In this document: positions 11,801-17,953 of the stretch, piece by piece
Position numbering within the stretch: position 1 is the stretch's first letter
Layout: each line of letters starts with the position of its first letter
Position numbers and translations under genes: made by a program
Notes under the pieces: model-generated
Told to the model about the DNA's origin: nothing
Databases searched by the model: none
The model's input: only the letters and a program-made list of their open reading frames with translations
IMG/VR virus record: IMGVR_UViG_3300032011_001973
Span: 1-20,017 of that record
DNA length: 20,017 nucleotides
Source: a virus
Direction: 5' to 3' (one strand)

Positions 11801-14800
11801 ACTTACATAGAATACAATAAGAAATACAGCATTATTGAAACTACTCTTAAACAAGTAAAAAAGATTAAAGATACATTAACTGAAGAACAAGTTAATGAAT
11901 TAAATAATTGGTACTACAAAGAAGAACAACAACAAGAAAAACAAAATCCTAAAGATGCAGATGATTTTATTAAAGAGTTTGAAAAAGAAACAGATCAAGT
12001 TATTAAAGCTCGTGAGAAACTTTTCGCAGAAATGAAAGCAAGAGGCATGGTTTCACATCAGCTATATATGCCTCAGCCTGGGACTTCACCAAGTACTCAA
12101 AGCCGTAATGATGCTGCTTTAAATGAAGTTGATTCTGCAATAAATGGTGACCTTCCTCAAGGTGAAAGACCTGTTCTACCATTTAATGATGAGAAAGGTA
12201 AACCTGTAAAAGTTAATGACGATCAGTGGAGAGCTATGGCTCAAATGGAAGCATGGTGGGGTACTGATATATCAGACATAAATAATAAAATATTTGTATT
12301 ACAAGGCAGAGGTGGCACAGGTAAAACTACTATTGTTGAAGCTGCTTTAACAAATCTTGGATTAAATATGGAACCGGATGAAAAAGGAAAATTAATTAAT
12401 AATCCTGAATTAGGGCAAGTTAAGTTTGCTCTACCTACACATAAAGCTAAGCAAGTAATTCAACAAGCTGCTGGTAAATATAAAGACGATGATTTTGATA
12501 CGATTGCCGGTTTATTAGGAGAAAAACCAGAATTTGTATCTTCTACTGATAAAGCAGGAAACGTAGTTTGGAAAGCAGTATTTAAAAAAGATCCTACAGC
12601 AGCTAATAAACAGAAAGACGCTTTAGAAGGAGTTAAAGTAATTGTTATTGATGAAGCTTCAATGGTAAACGAAAAGCAAACAAAACAGTTAATTGCAATA
12701 GCGGAAGAATTAGGAATACGCTTATTATTTATGGGTGATAATGTTCAATTACCTCCTATAGAAAAATTTGGTAAAGGAACTGTAGATGTAGCTATGGTAT
12801 TTGACACTGTAATGGAAATTAACCAAAAAGATAAAGTACCTATAAATATTAAAGCTCATTATGCCAAATTAGATGAACGTATGAGACAGGATGCAGGTAA
12901 TCCTATATTAGGCGTTACAGACATTCTTGCTAACGTTGCAGAATGGTTCCATAAACACCATACAATTTATAAAAAGGAATTCGGGAAAAATTCAGACGTA
13001 AATTTTCAACTTCCATTTATTAACAATGACAACGTTACATACAAAGAAACGCACCAGGTGAAGCTTCCAGGAGAAAAGTATAAGCAACATTTTCCAACTG
13101 ACTCAACAATTACAGAATTTGCTGAGGAATATAAAAAAGCCAAAGAAGCAAAAAATGAAAAAGGCGTTAAGTATATTCATTTCAATGCTGGAGATCACGT
13201 AAGATCTATGAAACTTCGTGCAAAGATTCGTAAGGCAATTTTTGGGGAAGCTGATCCAGGTTTAAATGAGAAAGGAAAATTCATTAAAGAATTTCTTAAA
13301 GGTGAACGACTAGTAATAGATGAATCTACATCTCTACTTAACGGACAGACGGTTGAAAGTTATACTAAAAAATTAAAGAATGGAGATGAAGTAACTGTAC
13401 ATAAAGAACTAGAGACTATTACGTATGCTTCGTATAAAGACGGAAAAGATAATGAGTACACAGGAGAGAAAGCTCCAGTTTACGAAAATATTACTGTAAA
13501 TGTTTTAGAAGTTAAGTTAGATGGTAATGACACACCATTTAAGCTAGTACTAAAACATGACAAGTCTGAAGCAGATATACAAAGAGAAATGATGAGGAAA
13601 CGTAGGTATGGTGAACTTATTAGTGTTGACGAGCTTACAAAGAAATTCTCCAAGTCTCAACCAGGGCGTACTATATTTACCAATCTCTCTGCCTCAGAAA
13701 TAGCCAGTGATCCTTCACTTCTAACTGGATACAAAGAGTACAAAGAGGGAAAAATAGCTAAAGAGATGTTTACAGAAGGTCTAGGCGCAGCTTATATAAT
13801 TAATTCCCATAAAGCACAAGGTAGTACATACGATACTGTATATGCTGATTATGAAAATATTCTACGTGGCTTTCATGGTTCTGATTTCTTAACTAGAGTA
13901 AAAGCATTATATGTTGCTACTTCCCGCCCACGAACTAGACTTGTATTAGTCGGATCTTCAGGTCAAGGGAAAAAATTATCATTTGGTACTGGTGTAAAAA
14001 ACACGGATAAAAAAAGTGAAAGATACAACGAAGATCTATTTGATGCTAACCAAAAAATAAAAGATGACATCGAAAAGGGTGTAACTCCTTTCTTAGATGA
14101 TGAGATTAGTAAAAAAGTGACAGATACCGTTGGATCAATAGATGACTTACCAAAAGTTCCAACGGCTAAGCCAGAGGATCTTGGAAGTATTACTGAAGGT
14201 AACTTTATGAAACTATTTAATAAGTTTAAAGCATTTTCAACTCAATATTATGCTGATGCTCAGGAAATGCTTGGACATACTGAAACCTTAGATACAGTTT
14301 TAGGCATTCTAAGTGAGGGAATTACTGAGATAGGAGGAATTAAATTAACCAAACAGGAGGTTGATGGAATTACCCAAGGTGAATACGACATAGCTAATAA
14401 AGCTATGACAATAAACCTGAGTAATGGTGCACCATTTAATGTTAATCAATCTCCGCAAGAAGTTTATGTTCATGAATTATTGCATGCCACTACAGCTCTC
14501 GCTATAAGAGAAAATCCTTTAATTGCTGATCGTGTACATAGAGTTTATCTCCAAACTAAAAGAGCTTTAGACTCAAAATATGGTAAAAATTTAGGTTATA
14601 AAGTATTTTTAGAGGGAATTGATAATCCTTCTAAAAATGATACAGCCATGGCTGAAAAACAATATAATTACGTATTTGCAGGTAAAGAGAAGAATAGGTT
14701 ACATGAGTTTTTAGCTTACTCTGCGACTAACCGACAAATAATTAATTTTCTTAAGACTCAGCCTAAACCGGTAAGAGAAGGGATTCTAGATAATATAATA

Positions 14801-17689
14801 GGTATCATTGCTTCTGTAATGAATTTCTTAAAATCTTCCTTCGGTAGCAGAACTTACGCAGCTAAGAGTGACAATGCATTTGCAGAAATACTTGCTGCTA
14901 CTGAACATCTAGTAGCTACTCAAGCTAAACATGAAAGCATGTTAGATAGGTTAAGTGCTTATACCTATAATAATTTAGATAAATCAGATAAATTTATTAA
15001 ACGAACTGGAGAGGACATACTTCTTAAGATTCAAGGTAAGGAGGGCGAAAACACAGGTATTCTTAGACAAACTGCTCTTACTGTTGGCGGTGGACTTTAT
15101 GGCATATTAAACACCGGTGAGAAAGATTCTAATTTTAACAGAGTATCTTTAGCTCTTAGAGAGAAAATAGATCAAGGATTGAATAAAACAATGAGAGGTA
15201 TTGCTAGTGAAATTGGAGACGGAGCTCTTACCAAAGAAATGATCGAACAATTACTCTATGTAAAAGTTAATATATCTAAAGCTCGTCAGCAAGCAGAGAC
15301 ATTTACAATGAGTTGGTTTAATGGAAATAAAGAAGAAGGAATAGAAGGTATCTGGAAATCAGTTAAAGAAGGTGACAAGCATGGAATAGATGCCAAAACG
15401 AAAGTAGCCCTAACTAGGGTGCTATTTCAAACGGATTTATCTGTTCTTTTAAACGAAGGTAATGAGTGGGAAATGAGTCCTTCTGAAATAATGGATCTTA
15501 TAGGTCATACTGGTAAAGCTAGGAGAGATACATTAAAAGCTAGAATAGCTACAGAACTTAAACTTTCCCATAAGTCAGACCCTCTTAGTTATGCAAAAGA
15601 ATTAGGATATTGGATTGCTACAGGAAATACTAGATTAGATGATTCTCATACTAATGTACGCACTATTGCGGCAAAGTATTTCACCAATCCTACAACTGCT
15701 GAGATAAATCTACTAGATATGTATTCTACGTTATCTGCTTTAGATTATACGGATACTACTCATAATAAAGCTGTTTTAAAGCTAGCTAAAGCTGAATTTG
15801 GGGCCAATTTTGAACGCAATGGCATAAGTGATCTTCTTAAGAGTCATCGTACATATAAACAGAATGTACGAGCGGAGAACTTTGAAGAGAATGAAATGCA
15901 GCTAGTTAAGGGTTATATCGTAGAACGTATAGATAACTTTACTCATATTAGAATGGGTAGAGCTGACCAGAAAAAAGAAATGAAACAATTAGGTTATTCT
16001 GAGAGCTACCCAGTAACAAAGATAGATGGTAGTCAAACGATTGATACAATGTATGTTACACGTACTACACCAGAAGTTACTGATGTATCTGGGGTAATGT
16101 CTACGACTAATCAACGTAATATGGGTACTACACTAACTGAAATCCTTGTCAGAGATCCGGCATATCACCATACAAAAGGACCTAATAAAGGCAAGCCAGA
16201 TTTCTATAAAATACAAGCTAAAGTGGAGAAGTTTATTAAAGCTAAGAGTAGATCTGCTAAAGCTAATACAAACAACGTATGGAATGATGACTTAACCATG
16301 CGTCCTCTTAGAGACCAAGCCGGGAATATTACTGATTATCGAGTAATGATGAATCATGCAGATGTGGAGCAGATTATTCGTCCAGATCTAGAAATTGACC
16401 ATGTTTTTGCTCATATGAGATCTTCAGCTGTGGATCGTAAAGAAACCATCGAGAGTGATAAGAAGACTGTAGAGCTTCTAGTATATGAACAAATGGATAT
16501 GATGAAAACTAATCCAGGCCTACATTGGATTGATATTATGGATCCAAACTCTCCATACATAGATCGTTATAGAAAACTTCCTAAAGCTGTCAGAGATCAT
16601 ATGAACGAGTATGCAATAGGTGGGCAGTTCTTTATTAGAGAAGATATTATTGATAAAGTATTTGGATACAAATCATTTGATCTATCTGAATTAAAAATGC
16701 TCCAGGATGAAGATACCAAATCTAAACGTATTATCAAAAGAGTTGCAGGAGTAACTCATCATGCAATTAAACAAACTGTCGGGTATGGTAAAAATAGAGT
16801 AGTTATTGCTATGCCTAAAGTAGTCATAGGCAATATGATGTCTAATATCTACCAGCTTATGATGAGGAAGATCCCATTAGATTATATCTTCCATAAAATC
16901 TATGAGGGTATACACGAATATAATAAGTATCGTAAAGATACGGAAAGACGTATAACGCTTAAACATGAAATTGAGTCACAAAACTTAGATACTGTTACAA
17001 GTCCAGAAGCTATCGAAATGAGCCAATTGGATGATCGTATTAAAGGTAATCTAATTCATAGAATGAGTAAAGCTGGGTTAAATTCTCTTATTGTTGAGGA
17101 TATTAATGATGCTCAAACGGATGGATGGTTGAATAAATTACAGAAGACTATCCCATATTCTTTCCCAAAAGCGCAGAAGTTTATAGATAAGATGCCTTCT
17201 GAATTAGGGGATGCAGCAAGGTTTGTATTTATGACTAAAGGCAGTAAGCCTTACCAATATGCTCGCCATGTAGTGCAGCTAACGGATTTCTTAGCTCGGT
17301 ATGTAATGATTGAGCATGGTACTAAGGTAAAAGGACGACCTTTTAATGATGTAATGCATGAATCTTTAGATGGATTTGTAGTATTTGATGAAGCTCTTGT
17401 CCCAGCATTAGAAGCACTAGAAGCTGTAGGAGCCACGTCATTCCTTTCTTACTATCTTCGTAATGCTAGATCATCTAGAAAATTAGCTGCATCTAGTCCT
17501 ACAGGTGTAGCACTTGCTGCTGCAGTTCAGCATACCACTGGTATATCTGCATTAGGAAACGTAAACAGTTCCTGGTTAGCAGGTAGATTCTCTCCAAATA
17601 TGCTTCAAACAGATGACCTATTTGATGAAGCTAATAACGTTACTCTATTTGATATAGTAAAGAATGAAGGTAGAGATCTATTTAATTAA
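2897..17689 (+). CDS. Giant ejected polyprotein with virion RNA polymerase: transglycosylase, RNAP, SF1 helicase, zincin; 4930 residues
   Basis: One uninterrupted frame of 4930 codons. Approximate domain order: 120-255 lytic transglycosylase (Glu145); 256-560 Pro/Glu/Lys-rich linker; 700-900 Ala/Gly-rich hydrophobic region; 915-1090 and 1590-1660 coiled coils; 1824-1862 SH3-like module; 1865-3060 T7/N4-type RNA polymerase; 3100-3700 SF1 helicase; 3740-3960 HExxH zincin; about 3970-4930 tail of unknown fold with repeated helical segments. N4 virion RNA polymerase (about 3500 residues) also has a central polymerase, is packaged and ejected, and transcribes early genes. By analogy this protein would enter the host with the DNA; that is inference. 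The start follows the previous stop by one base and has no visible ribosome-binding site, suggesting termination-reinitiation. Long multi-enzyme proteins of this style are known as polyvalent proteins. Polymerase and helicase calls are strong; tail function is unknown. Confidence 0.9.
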   Translation: MGKFDSIKQDLRGDTATVNPNSTSLTNRLLESKARIRDEKVARAQEVFGHKNTAPIAEQKAYIKSPNNIAPATAPINISEDFIGQTDTRRQLEIPQNQEDLPIEAPILDKPEEDLAPADLQIDLDNAAIKHGLPKGLFTALAKQESNFDNTAISQTGVQGVLQVTKKTGKEMFEGTGVEFDVTNQDHQIEAGAKYLAKHIKGWKAKGFSEQQSQHLATASYNTGFGRVSNAIAATGKKHPNMQEIEDAGIELFKQRWDTRDASSDKEKPSGKRRTTKKQSALNSFKEGMGHWKKIHYQDGELKDYTTTDVPTAGVPPIEIPPAKPTEVVTAGGKPPVMPIKEARQDLDQLQQEFKDLEEDKARQESEAKVLAQRAEYQKAAEERSKPSLSPSDITTPGGIAKAIQQGDTEVLKDKVQKKVPIDSLSGKGDFAPGSTATVGRQYLDANLDSVMDNVPRPAPIYESTEEPVKETESIPELVEESPKVEAEKPEVKQFREDPIVDKIEPSPPAPVKSGDYDNDETPPKLVEKPSKLEPIPKDVIPSGTGALGLLDTDPAIKKAAKELTALTPLENTSPVVERYGTASKHEDGTWSVLTREGVPISGLSEIYAKAFHDYNLANWEANPDAPQDGSAKEYFNRTMAGLAFPAKLLASAFARNEKDLANISEMAESYEKYFPVNRKHAAGAVTALKLIAEKEGTTNALKYAFDNMGIFMEQGFDSIGFTIALAVGNVPVQIGMLTSLSLGKSRTMKQEWIKANPGLELTPEIERRIEISSAFSMLAEKVSVSYMKGVLTGKPLINNPIEWMNKVGASINKSLNANLGAKAANLLLVKPVTKFVLPAAGEGVQETMSRFAEKYGETGEKLGKGEVVESFVGGALAGPTIQATVAATLLSKAVIDKALEPSKATKNKEFLEDSLTAHNLKLNQISAEERISDLDRQIADLSVEVVDVPGGVDSANKRFEEIYNDLRSREDGIRSKDAIAEAKVILANELNHLKGEREQLAKDTMSLKIKDDPSLSQDTNNKLVVVNKQIADLKKSETKDPEALAKLEQTKKTLEEKLETKLNKQQLEYVRKQLVEQKARIERALGGDLKDTKTAASTMTEGKGTKLAAGEEAVLLKEIEVIAKAEDPGMAPIETGEDLSLDVENDYVPEEDSGLERVQETKDGKVISNIIQLKKEPKEWLDKEGRRLTEKDFKDPVAYQKFLNETKQFDANKKKGLNKLAELRQAQFAELTPEDVNPFRQQLLVKKLADISKRDLNEEQKTVFRNKVADLKTEGILPSDGAKKDSQADKLFSGPDAFVDAQNATTEQIKAVLNDPDTDADTKEHFREIAKANRDKKTLEKELERKEFADVHEEIVSGESKRFKGLHAYRDEILEILKNPKKRAERLVQQQFDTAFAAMQTHATNLNNKLTAFKLAYDNALTKDLEAGKLWAVSGVIDPEAKKTNPNTRKMQYTVSKMTRTDFNKEVEERRGAGGISFLTEISSTKQTDTDLNSQNLINVLQQEVNLGSSALKSIETYDKSSIAKNEQRKAQKGVLDSQFLSALDEIETEIGAPPVTPISDETIDSLKDPQKKDKEPTVTPTAEQKASTDNIAEIKAKLEEAKAKLAAAEDAKKNTLGSAPDAEINRLAEEVKKLEKQLADAEAAKQSAKGKESEGADPLSGEASKDAKSSTDSAEQGADTTGETGEGAKTKAGKVQDFITSAVKKYWPVITSIAKGNKEKVLGMFGAFFTDLVQIGEIDDIQNLPGLHTLKDTDFIWTDEDIEAGRIRKPQKLVGTFSWEKLKDALIDLGVDKTTAKYVATKYKVFRERYENIAWTGKDLKVGQEVRIQGDANTYTITSITEGKASLKGMAEPMPVERLFDARNYALREPLSLLLRNDENDKTNSVGKLPDQILLGMYLSVLSFKIRNPTNNRFTSEWQKKQFLYSGKEDLKPDDERELVGLGYSFNDTADSFGKDTAAMLRMSAKQIAEDHPTLTQASADLYYSRLLPALGMMAIDIAAGTDSGAWFTIENKEWKFDEYKSQRNYNNTGDGKNYRHIKFPETTDQNGNIKTPLMSTEGKSAFENIIDQLGIETEQYGEVLREPIDVSTRIKRSLKKVPRKVIKALKKLHNAKWNVSETLESVAILNEGHRGILNRLMGVLPTEGAKVKIVSETPNAKKYARDNPNTAVYVMRVKEKEDIPHVKPEEHFGNPWSAEGYTGLDFKTNSIPEAVNNYREWLAGRAHQGVEPKRREWIRKKINEGFLNNKELVYFKSGYKSHADVLAEFVPADMHQRQRDKNEAANRDKNNDLDAILEADKEGKLKDFYFGYELQGHHRVLQQGKINPQHSKVTRFLLQSWGAQTYNKDNLWKFKLAVVQNFGLDVDKNNMAYAETEFDHIINNGNVQEAVKAMQVLKEDKNNKEAANKLAEALSEIKSTKEYKDVNIQLVTAITALTNYMPSGNPLSLKTEFKSDIVMEIDGITNGFAMNLLQFPMFKDEQLKKHLNQVGNWFDVRSLHDPSKPDVYMNLIEHIKVGATNDTALSWYIENSWKNDFIKEAGEYTKGTKRKPLTPKQQKENDATIKAYEALYGNRSKALEDLAPDMHLYDKGMRKTVKYPFMIYMYGGGTKSIAQGVASDIVDSLYEQATDLHNMHQDMQNNRLSPEARKHLHALGMKTTKEFADSIDKFVDNLDKLGAFEGNKSPSKEEYRQLLLDGKALDVDKSGKALYSFNDSELVKVIGRTVEPRFEHGLNSMLGDTKNARSSVIKMGQMMHRMFMLRYERAYKNKLKQVNEEYKAKLSDEDKRNFVEVDRLTDQQVQQMISGVNAELSEVIPQAAGPLAQMLKNKKGEEYTDGALDLSSIETVRTEDKTQDPNEPWNTEKLEIRSDKIENKIKQEDGTQFNRDIMAKQLQFVESGVSVLIRQIQNMDSVILTQTFGGGNGKGDPRINVGFTSNAWQGDGNVLPLHDAFMASPEQLSRISEIYGKTYIEYNKKYSIIETTLKQVKKIKDTLTEEQVNELNNWYYKEEQQQEKQNPKDADDFIKEFEKETDQVIKAREKLFAEMKARGMVSHQLYMPQPGTSPSTQSRNDAALNEVDSAINGDLPQGERPVLPFNDEKGKPVKVNDDQWRAMAQMEAWWGTDISDINNKIFVLQGRGGTGKTTIVEAALTNLGLNMEPDEKGKLINNPELGQVKFALPTHKAKQVIQQAAGKYKDDDFDTIAGLLGEKPEFVSSTDKAGNVVWKAVFKKDPTAANKQKDALEGVKVIVIDEASMVNEKQTKQLIAIAEELGIRLLFMGDNVQLPPIEKFGKGTVDVAMVFDTVMEINQKDKVPINIKAHYAKLDERMRQDAGNPILGVTDILANVAEWFHKHHTIYKKEFGKNSDVNFQLPFINNDNVTYKETHQVKLPGEKYKQHFPTDSTITEFAEEYKKAKEAKNEKGVKYIHFNAGDHVRSMKLRAKIRKAIFGEADPGLNEKGKFIKEFLKGERLVIDESTSLLNGQTVESYTKKLKNGDEVTVHKELETITYASYKDGKDNEYTGEKAPVYENITVNVLEVKLDGNDTPFKLVLKHDKSEADIQREMMRKRRYGELISVDELTKKFSKSQPGRTIFTNLSASEIASDPSLLTGYKEYKEGKIAKEMFTEGLGAAYIINSHKAQGSTYDTVYADYENILRGFHGSDFLTRVKALYVATSRPRTRLVLVGSSGQGKKLSFGTGVKNTDKKSERYNEDLFDANQKIKDDIEKGVTPFLDDEISKKVTDTVGSIDDLPKVPTAKPEDLGSITEGNFMKLFNKFKAFSTQYYADAQEMLGHTETLDTVLGILSEGITEIGGIKLTKQEVDGITQGEYDIANKAMTINLSNGAPFNVNQSPQEVYVHELLHATTALAIRENPLIADRVHRVYLQTKRALDSKYGKNLGYKVFLEGIDNPSKNDTAMAEKQYNYVFAGKEKNRLHEFLAYSATNRQIINFLKTQPKPVREGILDNIIGIIASVMNFLKSSFGSRTYAAKSDNAFAEILAATEHLVATQAKHESMLDRLSAYTYNNLDKSDKFIKRTGEDILLKIQGKEGENTGILRQTALTVGGGLYGILNTGEKDSNFNRVSLALREKIDQGLNKTMRGIASEIGDGALTKEMIEQLLYVKVNISKARQQAETFTMSWFNGNKEEGIEGIWKSVKEGDKHGIDAKTKVALTRVLFQTDLSVLLNEGNEWEMSPSEIMDLIGHTGKARRDTLKARIATELKLSHKSDPLSYAKELGYWIATGNTRLDDSHTNVRTIAAKYFTNPTTAEINLLDMYSTLSALDYTDTTHNKAVLKLAKAEFGANFERNGISDLLKSHRTYKQNVRAENFEENEMQLVKGYIVERIDNFTHIRMGRADQKKEMKQLGYSESYPVTKIDGSQTIDTMYVTRTTPEVTDVSGVMSTTNQRNMGTTLTEILVRDPAYHHTKGPNKGKPDFYKIQAKVEKFIKAKSRSAKANTNNVWNDDLTMRPLRDQAGNITDYRVMMNHADVEQIIRPDLEIDHVFAHMRSSAVDRKETIESDKKTVELLVYEQMDMMKTNPGLHWIDIMDPNSPYIDRYRKLPKAVRDHMNEYAIGGQFFIREDIIDKVFGYKSFDLSELKMLQDEDTKSKRIIKRVAGVTHHAIKQTVGYGKNRVVIAMPKVVIGNMMSNIYQLMMRKIPLDYIFHKIYEGIHEYNKYRKDTERRITLKHEIESQNLDTVTSPEAIEMSQLDDRIKGNLIHRMSKAGLNSLIVEDINDAQTDGWLNKLQKTIPYSFPKAQKFIDKMPSELGDAARFVFMTKGSKPYQYARHVVQLTDFLARYVMIEHGTKVKGRPFNDVMHESLDGFVVFDEALVPALEALEAVGATSFLSYYLRNARSSRKLAASSPTGVALAAAVQHTTGISALGNVNSSWLAGRFSPNMLQTDDLFDEANNVTLFDIVKNEGRDLFN
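3254..3661 (+). other. Lytic transglycosylase (SLT) domain of the giant protein
   Basis: Residues about 120-255. The SLT signature is visible: GLPKGLFTALAKQESNF with catalytic Glu145, then TGVQGVLQVTKKTGKEM (the usual G-x-x-G-x-x-Q-x-x-P-x-T block), then ASYNTGFGRV (the AYNxG-type block). The fold cleaves peptidoglycan between MurNAc and GlcNAc. In an ejected protein it would open the cell wall locally for genome entry. Its placement at the extreme N-terminus fits a first-out role, which is inference. Confidence 0.87.
4994..5596 (+). other. Hydrophobic, possibly membrane-active region of the giant protein
   Basis: Residues about 700-900. It includes a hydrophobic stretch near 717-745 (FTIALAVGNVPVQIGMLTSL), the motif GEGVQETMSRFAEKYG starting at residue 842, and a Gly/Ala-rich stretch (SFVGGALAGPTIQATVAATL). 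The EGxQE-plus-glycine-zipper pattern recurs, as I recall it, in very large phage ejection and polyvalent proteins, where it may insert into or cross the inner membrane. No clean transmembrane topology can be assigned by eye. Confidence 0.5.
5639..6166 (+). other. Coiled-coil region of the giant protein
   Basis: Residues about 915-1090 are rich in Leu, Lys and Glu with heptad-like spacing, for example KLEQTKKTLEEKLETKL and YVRKQLVEQKARIERAL. This is probably a structural spacer or oligomerisation segment between the membrane-active part and the polymerase. Confidence 0.6.
7664..7876 (+). other. Second Ala/Glu/Lys coiled coil of the giant protein
   Basis: Residues about 1590-1660 form a low-complexity helix (IKAKLEEAKAKLAAAEDAKK, then LAEEVKKLEKQLADAEAAK) followed by a Ser/Gly/Asp-rich flexible stretch to about 1695. 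It looks like a rigid-then-flexible linker leading to the polymerase half. Confidence 0.65.
8438..8476 (+). other. Strong GC-rich hairpin, 15 base pairs with GGA triloop, inside the giant gene
   Basis: 8438-8443 pairs with 8471-8476 (TCGCTC/GAGCGA), 8446-8451 with 8462-8467 (GGGCAT/ATGCCC) and 8452-8454 with 8458-8460 (GGC/GCC), around a GGA loop at 8455-8457. Unpaired bases are AA at 8444-8445, GTA at 8468-8470 and A at 8461. The tip reads GCGGAGC, an instance of the unusually stable d(GCGNAGC) mini-hairpin. The element spans exactly 13 codons, starts on a codon boundary and is about two thirds G+C in an AT-rich gene. Its role is unknown. Confidence 0.75.
8489..12076 (+). other. Single-subunit (T7/N4-type) RNA polymerase domain of the giant protein
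   Basis: Residues about 1865-3060. All catalytic motifs are in order. Motif A is EIDGITNGF with Asp2461. Motif B is R-x3-K-x7-YG with Arg2593, Lys2597 and Tyr2605, the spacing of T7 R627/K631/Y639 and N4 R666/K670/Y678. Motif C is LPLHDAF with His2949 and Asp2950. The TxxGR-type region reads GHHRVLQQGKINPQ, where Arg2318 aligns without gaps to T7 Arg425 (RVYAVSMFNPQ). Spacing from Arg2318 to A, B and C (143, 275 and 632 residues) is somewhat longer than in N4 (about 131, 238 and 523). The domain would make RNA from the phage genome. Promoter specificity cannot be read from the sequence. Confidence 0.88.
9449..9706 (+). other. DUF4326-like segment inside the polymerase domain
   Basis: Residues about 2185-2270 read EEHFGNPWS, then AVNNYREWLAG, then KELVYFKSGYKSHADVLAEF. 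This has the layout of DUF4326: an N-terminal GNP motif, a central Y-x-x-W-L helix and a C-terminal HADVLAE. The cysteines of the usual C-x-C...CH ending are absent here. It lies about 50 residues before the TxxGR-type motif. The match rests on recalled family pattern; its function is unknown. Confidence 0.5.
12194..13996 (+). other. Superfamily 1 (Dda/RecD-like) helicase domain of the giant protein
   Basis: Residues about 3100-3700. Visible motifs: Q-like DDQW at 3108-3111; Walker A GRGGTGKTT at 3137-3145 with Lys3143; Ia LPTHKAK near 3179; Walker B VIDEAS with Asp3252 and Glu3253; III MGDNVQLPP near 3279-3287; a LDERMRQ block (motif IV area); V SHKAQGST at 3637-3644; VI YVATSRPR at 3672-3679. 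A beta-rich insertion between IV and V fits the accessory SH3-like part of Dda. All ATPase residues are intact, so it should unwind DNA, probably 5' to 3' as in this family. Confidence 0.9.
14114..14776 (+). other. HExxH zinc metallopeptidase-like (zincin) domain of the giant protein
   Basis: Residues about 3740-3960 contain QEVYVHELLHATTALAI. His3859, Glu3860 and His3863 form HExxH, and a HEFLAYS motif at 3936-3942 is a candidate for the third ligand. It is preceded by a GEYDIANKAMTINLS strand-like block typical of zincins in phage polyvalent proteins. It could process the giant chain itself or act on a host protein. Neither is shown by sequence, and the third ligand is uncertain. Confidence 0.65.
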
Positions 17690-17953
17690 CGATCTAACCC
17701 ATAGAAATACACCATAACTTAACGCTGTAACTAGTACAAATGGTACTAATATTACAGATCCTAATAGTACAAATAAAGATAACCCAATAATTATACTTGC
17801 AACTAATATACTTTTTGCATTTATCCAAGACATACCTTCAGGTATTTGCTCATTGAGTTCGTCAAACTGACGTTGGCGTTTTTCATGCTCTTTTATTTCT
17901 TCAGCTATTTTTAAAGTTTTAAAATAGGTGTCTCTATTAAATGGTTTAGTCAT
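17678..17953 (-). CDS. Small membrane protein, two hydrophobic segments, 91 residues
   Basis: The N-terminal 45 residues are charged and helical (IAEEIKEHEKRQRQFDELNE) and lack a signal peptide. Residues about 49-64 and 67-86 are strongly hydrophobic, separated by a short Gly/Ser turn, with a positive C-terminus (RSLIK). This predicts a two-pass inner-membrane hairpin with the coiled tail in the cytoplasm. Its start overlaps the stop of the upstream 170-residue gene by 8 bases and no clear ribosome-binding site is visible, so it is probably translated by reinitiation. Its TAG stop lies inside the final codons of the giant gene on the other strand. A holin-like or superinfection-exclusion role is possible for a phage protein of this shape, but I recognise no family and assign none. 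Confidence 0.75.
   Translation of the reverse strand: MTKPFNRDTYFKTLKIAEEIKEHEKRQRQFDELNEQIPEGMSWINAKSILVASIIIGLSLFVLLGSVILVPFVLVTALSYGVFLWVRSLIK
17725..17757. other. Imperfect inverted repeat at the convergent junction
   Basis: CTGTAA (17725-17730) pairs with TTACAG (17752-17757), and TAGTAC (17732-17737) with GTACTA (17743-17748), around a 5-base loop. It begins 36 bases past the end of the giant gene, inside the membrane protein gene. No T-run follows on either strand, so it is not a canonical intrinsic terminator. It may still mark the end of the two converging transcripts. Confidence 0.4.
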
